NCBI GenBank assembly: GCA_032622095.1
Contig: CP136069.1
Span: 65,371,319-65,435,318 of the forward strand
Direction of reading: 5' to 3'
Length of the DNA stretch: 64,000 nucleotides
Source: Siphonodentalium dalli
Lineage: Eukaryota > Mollusca > Scaphopoda > Gadilida > Siphonodentaliidae
Part shown: positions 1-11,899 of the stretch, in pieces
Layout: each line of letters starts with the position of its first letter
How positions within the stretch are numbered: position 1 is the stretch's first letter
Notes under the pieces: generated by a model
Told to the model about the DNA's origin: nothing
The model's input: only the letters and a program-made list of their open reading frames with translations
Databases searched by the model: none
Program-made: the position numbers and the translations under genes

Positions 1-2102
1 TCGTGATTTTCAAGGCTGTCCAAATTTTTGTCATGTTTTTTTTTGTTGCAGGGGTGGGATGACCGTTGTACAGCATACTGTATATATGATATACACACCC
101 GTAACGATGACACCCCTTAATACGAGTGTGCTAACGAAAACGTAGTTTTATATATATATCCATGGTATGACAACCGCATAAAACATCTGCATAAAAATAA
201 TAAAAAAGTTACTCTAACAAATATTTTTCATTTCCCTTTGAATCGAAAAATGACCTATGTGTGTCCTGATGACATCGCCGATTTATTTTGATTCTTGCTA
301 CACGTAGAGAGCGGTGGTCGATAATATACGAGTTATGTCGTCTCACATAAAAAAATCGCCTCCTGATCATTGCTCTCGGCTGATTAACTCGGCGTGAATG
401 CATGGTCGCAGTCATGCATCGATCCATATAATTATATTGTCTTATTTCTGACACCGCCACTCGTCAGTAAACGCAAAGCTCGTCATTTCAAGAGCCTGCG
501 ATGTACTCATGTTCGAATTCACATCGTGGAACTCATACAAGTCTAAGATCCATATGCGAATATAAGGCCATGCATTGACTATAGACACTAAGATACATGC
601 GCTGATTCGCCCACCCACCCCAGCCGCTATCCAGCATCCCTGTCACACAATAATGTCAACTCGGACTCGGCTCTTTCTCGATAACCTCTCAATGCCGTAC
701 ATAAAGATTGCACAAGCCCACATTTTTTCGTTCCGGACTGTAGAAAATTGTCGATAACCAGTCTAAATGAGCGGGAACTTAACTTACTACTTAAGTAGGA
801 CTTAATCTTGTTTTGTGAAACGCGTTCTTGAAACGGAAAAGTTACATCATAAGATCCACCTTAGATCTTAGATTAAGTCCATCTTAAGATAATCTTATGA
901 CCTTGCTTCATGAAACAGGCCCCAGATCGCTGATCAAAAGACACAATCGAGGGGAATATAGTGCTCGTTATGTATTCCACCCCAATGTAGTCAAGGTGTG
1001 TTTTATTAAATACGACAAAATTCTCGCCTCGCGCCAACTGTGACGTCACCAGGTGGATAAATATTTCGAAGAATATAGGTCTGGAAATAGTTCGATCCCC
1101 GGGCAATGGTCAAAACAACTATCTGGTACGTGATGGCGCTTCATCCAATCAAAAGACAATATGACCCTCTGTGAACTCATGGTATACAATATTATACATA
1201 AATGATATGATTAGAAAGGAGGTAAAACAACAATCCAAGGTGACATGAACTTTCTCACATGTGTATACATGTATGTGGCTCAAATGTGCCGAAAGTGCAT
1301 GCATTGTCACGGTTCCAGGAATAGGAGATGGAGGAGGGTCACGAAAGTCGACACATATATCTTATCACCGATGTTCTCCAAATTTACTGGAATCACGACG
1401 ATTGGAGGAGCCGAAAGGTGCATGTAGACTAAATTTTCCGAAGTGGTGCCGTCCGAATCAGGGATGGTGTAGGGAGTAAGGCATCAATTTTTCAAATTTA
1501 TATATAGAAATCTCCGGGATACGAGAAATTTATTTGTGTGCATGGCTTAAAGTGACACCATCAGAGTCAGGGGCAACAAAGGCTGCCGAGTTCTCTAAGC
1601 CTGTAATATGCATCATAGTTCACCTAACGGTGCTGTTTTTATATAGTTGCCAAAGTGGCGCTGTTCGAGTCGGGTATGAAGACCGGTGGAGGGGTGACCA
1701 ACATTTTTTTTTAAAAGGTCACATATTTTACCAATATGGTTATCTCCTTGATAGCATTCTTTGGTAGCGTAATTTATTTTCGGAATTCGCGGCGCCTGAG
1801 TCAGGAATGGGGGTTCTGAGAATCATAAAAGTTAAGTGTTCGGCTTACTCTTTCGAATCGATTAAGAAAACATAACTATTTAGCCAATTCGTATGTGCAT
1901 AATTGTTATAGCCGATAGGGAAAAAATAAAAGGTTTGGTTACTTTTTGACATGCGCAATGCCGGGTAACTCCGCTAGTACCAAATATGAATGGAAACGGT
2001 TGACGCTAATGAAAATAAACTCATTAATATGATCTCATTCAAGGCATATAGAACGACCACGGTAAGATGTCAATGGAAAGCACATTGCATGCTGAGGATA
2101 TT
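1..2102. other. Intergenic stretch, no gene recognised
   Basis: Open frames here are short, overlap on both strands and have no recognisable domain or splice context. Around 775-925 there is a diffuse inverted similarity (CTTAAGTAGGACTTAATC near 790 against GATTAAGTCCATCTTAAG near 872), followed by CATGAAACAGGCCCC, which suggests an old MITE. I see nothing else to annotate. Confidence 0.5.
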
Positions 2103-2352
2103 TTAACCCTTCCATGACTGGAGCTTCCTGAAATATTGCGAAAACTCTATGCCAATGCATTATCTTATATCTGCGAAATTCACATATAGGGAGCCTCGCA
2201 TATATAAGACATTATATTGTCCTAACAATAGTTGCCTTAACGTTGTATGTCAATGCATTCTCTTATGTATGCGAGGCTCCTTATGGGAGACAATGCACTG
2301 GCACGTGATCTATAGTGCTGCACCAGCGCAGCTCCAGTCATGGAAAGGTTAA
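2103..2352. mobile_element. MITE, family with AACCCTTCCATGACTGGAGC ends
   Basis: The left end (TTAACCCTTCCATGACTGGA) and right end (TCCAGTCATGGAAAGGTTAA) are near-perfect inverted repeats about 250 bp apart, with no coding capacity between. Related sequence recurs at about 28290-28530 and 38373-38460, all sharing CATTCTCTTATATATGCGAG and GGGAGAC motifs. A short non-autonomous DNA transposon family fits best; the TTAA at each end could be the target duplication. The superfamily is not determined. Confidence 0.7.
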
Positions 2353-2389
2353 ATAGTCTTGAACCTATATTATGCCTAGTTATGCTGAA

Positions 2390-3012
2390 ATGGTCACTGT
2401 CACCCCCTTTCGTTCAGTTGTGTACACAGTTTTTTTTAATTTTCAGTTGGTTACCCAGCTTTATCAATATACTTTGGGTACCCAGCTTTATGAAAGCAGT
2501 CTGCAGGATCTACATGTATGTCTCATGTCTACAATTCTTCTCCGCTACTATTTTCAAGCATCGTGACGAATATTTGTCATATATAAACAAGTATTCACAC
2601 ATTTAACAGGTTCATTTCGAAAACAACTGACGACTTTCACTAGTTATTCTTTTACGAAAATCATACTTAACCAAGTTCGAATTATTACATATATTTAACA
2701 CCCCATGCCCATCATACCAAAACCTGTTTATATTACACTGTAATCTTGTTTTTGAATTTATATTTGTTGCAGGGAGCGGATGTTCACTTACGTTATAAGA
2801 ACTTGTCCTCCAATTCCTTATAGTTAAATATTAATACATTCATTATACATGTCAATAAATATGTTGAAATCAAATTCACTAATTAGATCACGTTTTGTGT
2901 GAGATTTCATAAGCTGGGTACCCAAATGTAAATTTTATAAAAGATGGGTACCCAACTGAACATTTGAAAAAGCTGGGTACCCAACTGAACGCAAGGGGGT
3001 GACAGTGACCAT
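2390..3012. mobile_element. Fold-back element with repeated GGGTACCC palindromes
   Basis: ATGGTCACTGTCACCCCCTT at the left and its inverse AAGGGGGTGACAGTGACCAT at the right bound about 620 bp. Next to each end the motif AGTTGGGTACCCAGCTTT or its inverse recurs two to three times, so the subterminal regions are themselves strings of short palindromes. Nothing coding is visible. This looks like a MITE or fold-back transposon with repetitive subterminal transposase-binding-like motifs. Confidence 0.65.
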
Positions 3013-3655
3013 GTCGGCCCTAGTTACAGACCAGTTCGCATGGTAACAACGCGAATCTTGATTAATCTTGCTGGCCGTTTTGTTTGTGAGTAGTCTTCAA
3101 TACACATATATATAGGTATACTGGAGAATAGCCGTATATGTCTGGTAGCATTTGTAAATAATGATATATATCGTTTAGAAATCGGCCTTTGCTAGTATAG
3201 GCCCATAATATAGTTTTTCAAAATTTTGACTAAACAAAAACAATATAAGGTTTATATAGGAGATGTAGCACAATAGCAATGTTATATTTATTGCCTCCGA
3301 AATATGCCGAGCCGAGCTGGCCCTTAGAACATGCTTGGGACTATACGGCGAGCGCGCCTTGCGACTCAAAGTCCGACGTCGATACCACACGGCCACCGAA
3401 GCAACCCCAAAAAAGGAAGGTCGAATGGCCGCTGTATTCTGACGTCGCACTTAGGACACTATATGCACATTTTAAGGTCTCTATAGTATATATATAGGAG
3501 ATGTAGCACAATAGCAATGTTATATTTATTGCCTCCGAAACATGCCGAGCCGAGCTGGCCCTTAGAACATGCTTGGTACTATACAACACACCAGGTGCCT
3601 ATTTTTAGGAGCAAATTTGATTTTTGAGACAGTGCAAAGTTGTTTTTTTGGATTG

Positions 3656-3736
3656 GGTGGGATGCGAACCCCGGCCCGACGACGAGCGCGCCTTGCGACT
3701 CAAAGTCCGACGTCAATACCACACGGCCACCGAAGC
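3656..3736 (-). ncRNA. tRNA-like region, array copy 2
   Basis: On the minus strand this segment reads A box (TGGCCGTGTGG), a long variable-arm-like insert, then B box (GGTTCGCATCC). Each box differs from the eukaryotic pol III consensus at one position. The anticodon and acceptor stems are not convincing, so this is a tRNA-like promoter rather than a functional tRNA gene. Confidence 0.5.
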
Positions 3737-3989
3737 AACCCCAAAAAAGGAAGGTCGAATGGCCGCTGTATTCTGACGTCGCACTTAGGACACTATATGC
3801 ATATTTTAAGGTCTCTATAGTATATATATAGGAGATATAGCACAGTAGCAATGTTATATTTATTGCCTCCGAAACATGCCGAGACGAGCTGGCCCTTAGA
3901 ACATGCTTGGGACTATACAACACACCAGGTACCTATTTTAGGAGCAAATTTGATTTTTGAGACAGTGCAAAGTTGTTTTTTTGGATTGG

Positions 3990-4069
3990 GTGGGATGCGA
4001 ACCCCGGCCCGACGGCGAGCGCGCCTTGCGACTCAAAGTCCGACGTCAATACCACACGGCCACCGAAGC
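3990..4069 (-). ncRNA. tRNA-like region, array copy 3
   Basis: Same A-box and B-box arrangement as copy 2, virtually identical in sequence. Transcription from here would run left and meet its first T-run at 3747-3752, predicting an RNA of roughly 320 nt. Confidence 0.5.
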
Positions 4070-4324
4070 AACCCCAAAAAAGGAAGGTCGAATGGCCGTT
4101 GTATTCTGACGTCGCACTTAGGACACTATATGCATATTTTAAGGTCTCTATAGTATATATATAGGAGATATAGCACAGTAGCAATGTTATATTTATTGCC
4201 TCCGAAACATGCCGAGCCGAGCTGGCCCTTAGAACATGCTTGGGACTATACAACACACCAGGTGCCTATTTTTAGGAGCAAATTTGATTTTTGAGACAGT
4301 GCAAAGTTGTTTTTTTGGGATTGG

Positions 4325-4404
4325 GTGGGATGCGAACCCCGGCCCGACGGCGAGCGCGCCTTGCGACTCAAAGTCCGACGTCAATACCACACGGCCACCG
4401 AAGC
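4325..4404 (-). ncRNA. tRNA-like region, array copy 4
   Basis: Both pol III boxes are intact on the minus strand. This is the last complete tRNA-like segment before the Helitron insertion at 4486. Confidence 0.5.
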
Positions 4405-4485
4405 AACCCCAAAAAAGGAAGGTCGAATGGCCGCTGTATTCTGACGTCGCACTTAGGACACTATATGCATATTTTAAGGTCTCTA

Positions 4486-7400
4486 TCTATATCTATATTT
4501 GCGAATGTCTGTCTGTCTGTCTGTGTTCTATAGAAATTCACAGGGGACCATCTATATGGCACTAAAGGGGTCTACTAGGGGTAACTTTTCACGAGAAAGA
4601 TAATGGTGCAGGTTAGAATTTTCAAAAGTGACGCGGTTGTTGTCAGGGGCAAAAAATGGGGAGGGGCAGGGGGAAAAAATGTCGCCGATTGCCACGAAAC
4701 TTATATATAATCATCCTCATGATATAAGGAATCTGATGGTATGGTTTAAATATGTCAAAAGTAGGGCCGTTCGAGTCAGGGACGCATGGAAGGGGAGAGG
4801 GGCACCAAAATTGATAAACTAAGTTTAGCGCCGAGGGACCATCTAGATGGCACCAAACGGGTATACTATGGGTTACGTTTTGCGATAAAGATAATGGTGA
4901 CGCCGTTGTCAGGGAAAGAACAGGGGAGGGGCAGACAAAATGTTTGCCGCCGATTGCCACGAAACTTTTTTATAATCATTGCCATGATATGAGGAATCTA
5001 ATGGTGCTGTTTAAATATGTCAAACGTGGTGCCATTCGCGTCAGGGATGCACGGAAGGGGAGAGGACCCCCAATATTGATAAAACTAATTTTAGCGCCGA
5101 TTTCCACCAAATTGATGTATATTCTTTTTCATGATAAAAGGAATTTAATTGTGCGATTTAAAGACTCCAAATTGCTGTCATTTGGATGAAAGTTTGTGGA
5201 AGGGGCACTCAATTTGAATGGGTTTAGTCGCCACCACATTTATACTTAGCATCCCCATGGTATGAGGAGTCTAATGGTGTGGCTTAAATCCGTCAAAAGT
5301 GGCATCATTCTAGTCAGGGAAAGGCAGAGGGGCACCAAGATTGATACGCAATAAGTTTAGCGACAATTTCCACCAAAGTGATACGCATTCTTATCCACAA
5401 TACAAGGAGTGTGATTTAAAGACGCCATGTTGGTGCTGTTTGGGTGACAGTTGGGGGTTAGTGAGCACTAAATTTGATCAACACTGGTTTTAGTCGCCGA
5501 TTAGTACCAAACTTCTCCATCTCCATGATATGAGGAGTCTAAGTGGGTGGTTTAAGGATGTCGCAAACTGTCACACATGGGCCATTCGAGTCAGGATGCA
5601 TAGAGGGTGAGAGGAACACAAAAAAGATGAACAATATGTTTAGCGCCGATTTCCACCAGATTGATATATATTCTCCGTGATACGAGAAATCAAATGTTTG
5701 GTTTAGATACGCTAAATTAGTGCCGTTTTGGTTGAGAGATGTGGGGGCCCTAAATTGTATACGGATTTGTATACTCGCAATTTTATACAAAAACGTTTAC
5801 AAAATAATCCACAAATGATTTTAGCGCCGATTTCCACCAAATTGATACACATTCTTCTCCATGAAACAAGGAATCTAATTATGTGATTTAAAGACGCCAA
5901 ATTGGTGTCGTTTGGATGTGAGAATGGGGGGGGCACTAACATTGTTAAGAATTGTTTTAGTCACCCATTGCTACCAAACTTTTAAAAAATCCTCCACATG
6001 GTATGATGAGTCTAATGGTGTGGCTTAAAACTGTTAAAAGTGGCATCATTCGAGTCAGGGTGCACTGGAAATGAGAGGGGCACCAGAATTAATACACAAT
6101 AATTTTAGCGCCAATTTTCACCAAATTGATAAACATTCTTATCCATGATATGAAAAATCAAATCATGTGATTTAAAGACGATATATTGGTACTGTTTGTG
6201 TGAGAGATGGTGTGGGGTGGGCACTAAATTTGATAAAAAATATTGTTTAGTCGCGATCAGTACTAAACTTATAAATAATCATCTCCATGGTATCAGGAGT
6301 CTAATTGTGTAGTTTAAAGATGTCAAAAGTGGTGCCATTCGAGAGAGGGTGAGAGAGACACAACAATTGATAAACAATAAATTATGTTTAGTGCCGATTT
6401 CCACCAGATTGATACATATTCTTCTCCGTGATTCGAGGAATCTAATGGTGTGGTTAAATACGCCAAATTTGTGCCATTTCAGTGAGAGATGTGGGGGCCC
6501 TAAACTGATACGAATGTGTATACTCGCCAATGTTAAATTTTTTTTATATATATTCATCTCTATAATGAGTCGTAAGTTTGGGGTTTAATTGTGTCAAATG
6601 TGGTGCCACTTGAGTCCTAAATAGGGACGGGCGGATTACCAAAACTGATAGAATTATGTTTAGTGCAAATTAACATCAAATTCATACACGTTCTTCTCAA
6701 ATGATACGATGAATCAAATCGTGCGTGTTAAAACGTCACATTTGGTGCCTAAATATATATGCAAATATATGTCTGCCTGTATGTGTTTTATATATAACTT
6801 CACGGGATACAATCGAGATGGCACCAAGGCATTCTAAAAGTGGTAACTTTTTACGAGGAAGAGAATGGTACATGTTAAAATATTAGTTACATGTTAATAT
6901 TATAACACAATTGAGTCTGCCCATTCAATATAGTTTCCATACAAAAGTTACAAGAGATATGGAAATGTATATATAGAAGGCCTGTTCAACAATATTGATC
7001 ACAGTGTGCCGTCAAATATAATTTCTTCTGAGATAAAAGAAAACGGGATCAGTGGAACATAACTTTTCAGGATCCTCCAATACTGACATCTGACAAGGTT
7101 ATATCTGCCCAATATACAGAAGATATCTTCATGTTTTAGAACAGACTCATCGCCTAATATAAACAACTCAAAATTTCGCTCTGGGTCATGCACATGCAGC
7201 TGATATAGTTGCATAGCAACATTTCTTTAAAACTGAGAATAATTAATCAGTATATAGCACCATAAACAGAGGAGAACCTGGATATTTCTTTAAAATATCT
7301 GTATCTTCATGGAAATATGATAACCAGGTGTCCTCAAAATCTTAGTCAAACCCACTAGATTGATTGATACATCTCTATATGAAACCCAATTGTCGTCTTT

Positions 7401-7709
7401 TATTTTTGCGAACTAATGTGTTTATGATGTTCATGTTATAACGTCTGAAGTAAATAAATAAATAGTTCTTTATTGGTGGGACGGATTAATCGTGATAAAC
7501 AAAATGACAATCGCTCCGATCCGACAAGGTGAGCTACTACTTATATTTCGTGTGTAAGAATCATGTTTTGTGATGCTATTTGGATATATAATTTATGAAA
7601 ATATGGGTAACGCTTTGAACAAGAGTATCCTCTATTCCCGCCATATATCCATAGCATGCAGAGGGTTTCACAATACTTTAACCTGGGCAACGCCGGGTAA
7701 ACCTGCTAG
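4486..7709 (+). mobile_element. Helitron-like non-autonomous element, family A copy 1
   Basis: It begins with TCTATATCTATATTTGCG and a (GTCT)n run. It ends with a hairpin (ACCTGGGCAACGCCGGGT), a short spacer and CTAG. It sits exactly between A and T of the target, as Helitrons do: the flanks CTCTA and TAGTATAT join to give the uninterrupted sequence of the neighbouring array units (for example 3811-3825). The body is degenerate direct repeats of about 150 bp (motifs GCCGATTTCCACCAAATTGA and AATCTAATTGTGTGATTTAA) and carries no Rep/helicase. Its last 700 bp resemble the tails of copies 3 and 4. Confidence 0.85.
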
Positions 7710-8087
7710 TAGTATATATAGGAGATATAGCACAGTAGCAATGTTATATTTATTGCCTCCGAAACATGCCGAGCCGAGCTGGCCCTTAGAACATGCTTGG
7801 GACTATACAACACACCAGGTGCCTATTTTTAGGAGCAAATTTTATTTTTGAGACAGTGCAAAGTTGTTTTTTTGGATTGGGTGGGATGCGCCTTGCGACT
7901 CAAAGTCCGACGTCAATACCACACGGCCACCGAAGCAACCCCAAAAAAGGAAGATCGAATGGCCGCTGTATTCTGACGTCGCACTTAGGACACTATATGC
8001 ATATTTTAAGGTCTCTATAGTATATATATAGGAGATATAGCACAGTAGCAATGTTATATTTATTGCCTCCGAAACATGCCGAGCCTG

Positions 8088-8260
8088 TTAGAACAATTTA
8101 AGTTTTATTTTTTTAGTTAAAAAACAACTGACAAACCTGGTTTTCGAACTTGATCGAGGTAGTTTTGTGACATATCATTATACCAAATATGAATTAATTC
8201 GGTTGATATTTGTTCAAGTTATCGCGCTGACGGCCATAGCATTCCTATATTCCTATGTCA
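8088..8260 (+). repeat. 173-bp direct repeat, left copy
   Basis: TTAGAACAATTTAAG to TCCTATGTCA recurs at 8876-9048, 788 bp away. Together with the array sequence between them this shows a secondary tandem duplication of about 0.8 kb at the right end of the array. Confidence 0.85.
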
Positions 8261-8304
8261 AATTTGATTTTTGAGACAGTGCAAAGTTGTTTTTTTGGGA
8301 TTGG

Positions 8305-8384
8305 GTGGGATGCGAACCCCGGCCCGACGGCGAGCGCGCCTTGCGACTCAAAGTCCGACGTCAATACCACACGGCCACCGAAGC
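8305..8384 (-). ncRNA. tRNA-like region, array copy 6
   Basis: Intact A-box-like and B-box-like motifs on the minus strand, same sequence as copies 3 and 4. Confidence 0.5.
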
Positions 8385-8636
8385 AACCCCAAAAAAGGAA
8401 GGTCGAATGGCCGCTGTATTCTGACGTCGCACTTAGGACACTATATGCATATTTTAAGGTCTCTATAGTATATATAGGAGATATAGCACAGTAGCAATGT
8501 TATATTTATTGCCTCCGAAACATGCCGAGCCGAGCTGGCCCTTAGAACATGCTTGGGACTATACAACACACCAGGTGCCTATTTTTAGGAGCAAATTTTA
8601 TTTTTGAGACAGTGCAAAGTTGTTTTTTTGGATTGG

Positions 8637-8716
8637 GTGGGATGCGAACCCCGGCCCGACGGCGAGCGCGCCTTGCGACTCAAAGTCCGACGTCAATACC
8701 ACACGGCCACCGAAGC
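8637..8716 (-). ncRNA. tRNA-like region, array copy 7
   Basis: Intact A-box-like and B-box-like motifs on the minus strand. The A6/T6 tract follows at about 8722, upstream of the A box in the transcribed sense. Confidence 0.5.
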
Positions 8717-8875
8717 AACCCCAAAAAAGGAAGATCGAATGGCCGCTGTATTCTGACGTCGCACTTAGGACACTATATGCATATTTTAAGGTCTCTATAG
8801 TATATATATAGGAGATATAGCACAGTAGCAATGTTATATTTATTGCCTCCGAAACATGCCGAGCCGAGCTGGCCC

Positions 8876-9048
8876 TTAGAACAATTTAAGTTTTATTTTT
8901 TTAGTTAAAAAACAACTGACAAACCTGGTTTTCGAACTTGATCGAGGTAGTTTTGTGACATATCATTATACCAAATATGAATTAATTCGGTTGATATTTG
9001 TTCAAGTTATCGCGCTGACGGCCATAGCATTCCTATATTCCTATGTCA
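8876..9048 (+). repeat. 173-bp direct repeat, right copy
   Basis: Essentially identical to 8088-8260. To its right the sequence is unrelated intergenic DNA, so this copy probably marks the original array boundary. Confidence 0.85.
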
Positions 9049-11462
9049 TTACTCTGTTAATAAAAGTGGATTGGGCCACAGAAAAACTAATTCAAGTAAT
9101 CTAATTCAGAAAGTACTTTTGCATGGACCAACAAAAAATGTATCATAGTTAGTCTATTCCTGATATGGTAAAAATAAAGAGTGTTTGTTTCACTAATGTG
9201 ATAACAGTTGGAAAATTGCTGCGACCGTGACATGTATTGTTTAGACCACATGAGACCCGAATATTAATAATTCGTTTATTAATCAACCTGTCATATACTT
9301 ATATCTCCTTCTAAATTACTTTGACATATTTTGGAGTTCGTATGAGCCATACCCGTTAAAGATACATAATCCGATTTATCGCCACTATATTACTATTTCT
9401 TCGGCTTCGGGGGTAAACAATATCTTATTAGAGTCGAGGAATCCATCCATCAAAGCTCAGAGTTAACATATTTCGATTTTGTAAATATATAATTTTTCAC
9501 CAATTCAAATATTTGGCGGCCTCGCTAAAAATCCGCCGACTTCTTCCATAAATAGTACAGACATGCGCGGACGCCATTACCAGAGGTCACTCTAATGCGT
9601 ATTAACTCACGATTGAGTTCATTAAAGCATGCATACAAAGGTATTGCTACCAACAAGTATGTTGTGATAGATGACGTGCGGATACACACCAATACTTATT
9701 TACGAATCGGTAATCAGGTTTTTTATTCATGCAACTATTCAATTCAATTCTTTGTTCACTCTCAATAGGTCAAAAAATTGACAAGTCTGAGAGGTCACAA
9801 ATAATAAACAAACAATATTATGACGATGACGGTCATTAAATATATAAACATTACTATATTGTATTTCTTTGTCTTGTATACGGGGACGATCGAATCGGAT
9901 CATGTATCTTAACACATTCTGACGTCTGGACGATTGCCTCTGATAAAGAGTGTCCATGCTTTCGTTGCCAAAAAAGAGCGTTATTATTTGTGGGCTTTTG
10001 TGTTAATTTTTGACGTCATATTTGTAGATTCTTGCGATGGTGTGTAGTTATCATTTCGCATTTGCCCGATAACAGGAACATTGTCTTTGGAAATTGTGAC
10101 TAAATTTAATCTGGTGTCAAATCGGCATACATGCATGTGTACGACTTTATGTAATATAAGTTAACTGTCGGGAAAAAAATCATCACTAAATAATGTGTAC
10201 TATATAATACACATTCATGGAATTTTATAGTTTTTGAAGGTTTCCCCATGTTTAGTAGGGCGCTATATTGTAAAATTTTAAGGTGATACCAATTTAACCC
10301 ACCTTTAATTGTAGTCACACCCTTTGCCTATCTGCCCTTTAGCTGACCTAACAACTATATTGGCACACCATAACTAAAGTGCGTTGAACCAAACGACATA
10401 GACACAAATCAAAATGGCCACGCCCCAAATTAGTTTCTGAATATGTCCAGAGTGAGACGCAGATTAATTTCCATCAAAATCGATAACTCTATTTCAGAGA
10501 TCCATGCTAGGTGACTGATGAGCAAATTGCTACACTTTACGAGCCTTTTATATGAAACGCCCATTGGGGGCCAGACGCGACGAACACTTAACTGCGAACA
10601 ATAGAGTCGAGACTACCTGTTATCTTTCGTATCCATCGACATATTGTCGTGCCAGAATGAAACCGACACAAAGTAGTTCTGTAGTGCACAGCACGCGTCG
10701 GTATATTGATTGGAGAAAGCATTTTCATAGTATTTTAGAACATCATTGTTTCCAATTATTATATGAAATCTCGTATTCCATTCATTGTTTGCGCAGTGAA
10801 AGATTTCCTGATTGCAATATATGCAGCAAGATTGAAAGTGGTGATTTTTTTTCTTGGTATTATGCAACTGCGCGATAAGAGTATTCCCTTTAGATGCTCG
10901 CCTTTATTTGCAGGGCTCGGCGGACGCAGTTCTGTGCTGCCGGGAGGTAGATACCTACAACATAAAGTAATGTATCGCATTATCGACATGACTGATACTA
11001 ACCAAATCCATGATGTGTTTACTCTGAAATCGGGCCTGGGGTTAAAGAAGCCACATGGCTGATTGCGCTCCAAAATACACCTAATAATATTCGTTTTTGA
11101 ATTTTTTCCGGTATCGATATAGGTCGATACATACTTGAACTACCTTTCTGCGATCATCCTGTGTCCCAAAAGGCACACTGAAGTCATGAAAAATACAACG
11201 AAAAACACAGCCATTTTTACGGCATGGGACATAAAAGAGCGTTCCGAGTTGGTCCATTCCTGATATGGTAGATATAAAGAGCGTTTTTTCACTTATGTGC
11301 AACAAATTGAAAACAGATGGACAATGGCTGTGCCCATGCATGGCACATATTTTTTTTCTGACATATGAAGTCGGTATATCAATATCTCTTATATTTGTCA
11401 ACTTATATCTCCTTCCAAATTACGTCGACAAACTTTGGAAGCTCGAATGAGCCATGCCCGTT
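9049..11462. other. Intergenic stretch with degenerate dispersed repeats
   Basis: No gene recognised. Fragments of the MITE with AGGTACTCAATCCGATCAGA ends occur near 9355-9500. A dispersed motif around ATATGGTAAAAATAAAGAG followed by TGTTTGTTTCAC appears near 9165 and again near 11262. The open frames are unremarkable in composition and overlap on both strands. Confidence 0.5.
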
Positions 11463-11899
11463 TGAAGGTACTCAATCCGATCAGATGCCCCTAAATTACT
11501 ATTTCTTTGGATTCGGGGGTAAAAACAAATATTTGATTCGAGTCGAGGAACCCACCCATCAAAGCTCAGTGTGGTCAGATATCGATTTTTGAAGTTTGTT
11601 ATTTATCGAGATGTATAATAATATGTGGCCCAGATCACGTGGTCAAACAGAGGGTCTCGGACAAAATTGCGGATGAAGATGGATAACTCTAAAATCAAGT
11701 GGTAATACGGTCAAATTTCGTGATACTTTAGTGATAATATGGTCACATTTTCTTGAACAAAATGTTGATAAATAACATTGGTTAGCATTATTTTGTTGCA
11801 ATAAATCGATTCTGATAACTATAGCGTATTTTGAAGAAAAAAAATTGTTGTTGTATCTTGATGGTATGTGGACCGTCTGATCGGATTGAGTACCTTTAA
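11463..11899. mobile_element. MITE with AGGTACTCAATCCGATCAGA terminal repeats
   Basis: The left end AAGGTACTCAATCCGATCAG is mirrored by CTGATCGGATTGAGTACCTT at the right, about 437 bp apart. The interior is non-coding and includes GGATTCGGGGGTAAAAAC and CATCAAAGCTCAG, which mark further copies or fragments near 9355, 28525, 31810, 32430 and 39630. A non-autonomous DNA transposon family. Confidence 0.75.

Larger units (their letters stand above)
3255..4485 (-). repeat. Tandem array, left part: about 333-bp tRNA-like pol III cassettes
   Basis: Four copies begin at GGAGATRTAGCAC (3259, 3497, 3831, 4164). The spacing is 238 bp for the first copy, which has lost its B-box segment, then 334 and 333 bp. 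On the minus strand each full unit has an A-box-like TGGCCGTGTGG and, after a class II tRNA-sized spacing, a B-box-like GGTTCGCATCC. A single T6 run lies just upstream of the next unit's A box. The last unit is cut by the Helitron at 4486 and the array resumes at 7710. This is a tandemly amplified tRNA-derived SINE or tRNA-like gene. The short open frames inside it are repeat translations, not genes. Confidence 0.8.
7710..8884 (-). repeat. Tandem array, right part: tRNA-like pol III cassettes
   Basis: The array resumes directly after the Helitron, with unit starts at 7731, 8031, 8477 and 8811. The first unit has lost the B box by a deletion at a GCG microhomology near 7889. The second is a stub that runs into a 173-bp foreign segment (8088-8260). 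The third and fourth follow it, the fourth ending near 8884. tRNA-like regions with both boxes remain at 8305-8384 and 8637-8716 on the minus strand. Confidence 0.8.

Noticed and set aside
3656-3736. A functional tRNA gene
   Set aside because: The A and B boxes are good but the anticodon stem, T stem and acceptor stem do not pair convincingly; kept only as tRNA-like.
3579-3923. Series of overlapping 60-115-codon open frames on both strands of the 333-bp array
   Set aside because: They repeat identically in each unit, occur in several frames, and follow the tandem repeat. No splice or domain evidence.
3255-4485. CRISPR-like or satellite-type repeat-spacer array
   Set aside because: The whole 333-bp unit is conserved with no variable spacers, and the genome is eukaryotic.
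4628-6588. Many short frames in the Helitron body
   Set aside because: Produced by the 150-bp internal repeats; none is shared in frame across copies apart from the tail peptide reported as a finding.
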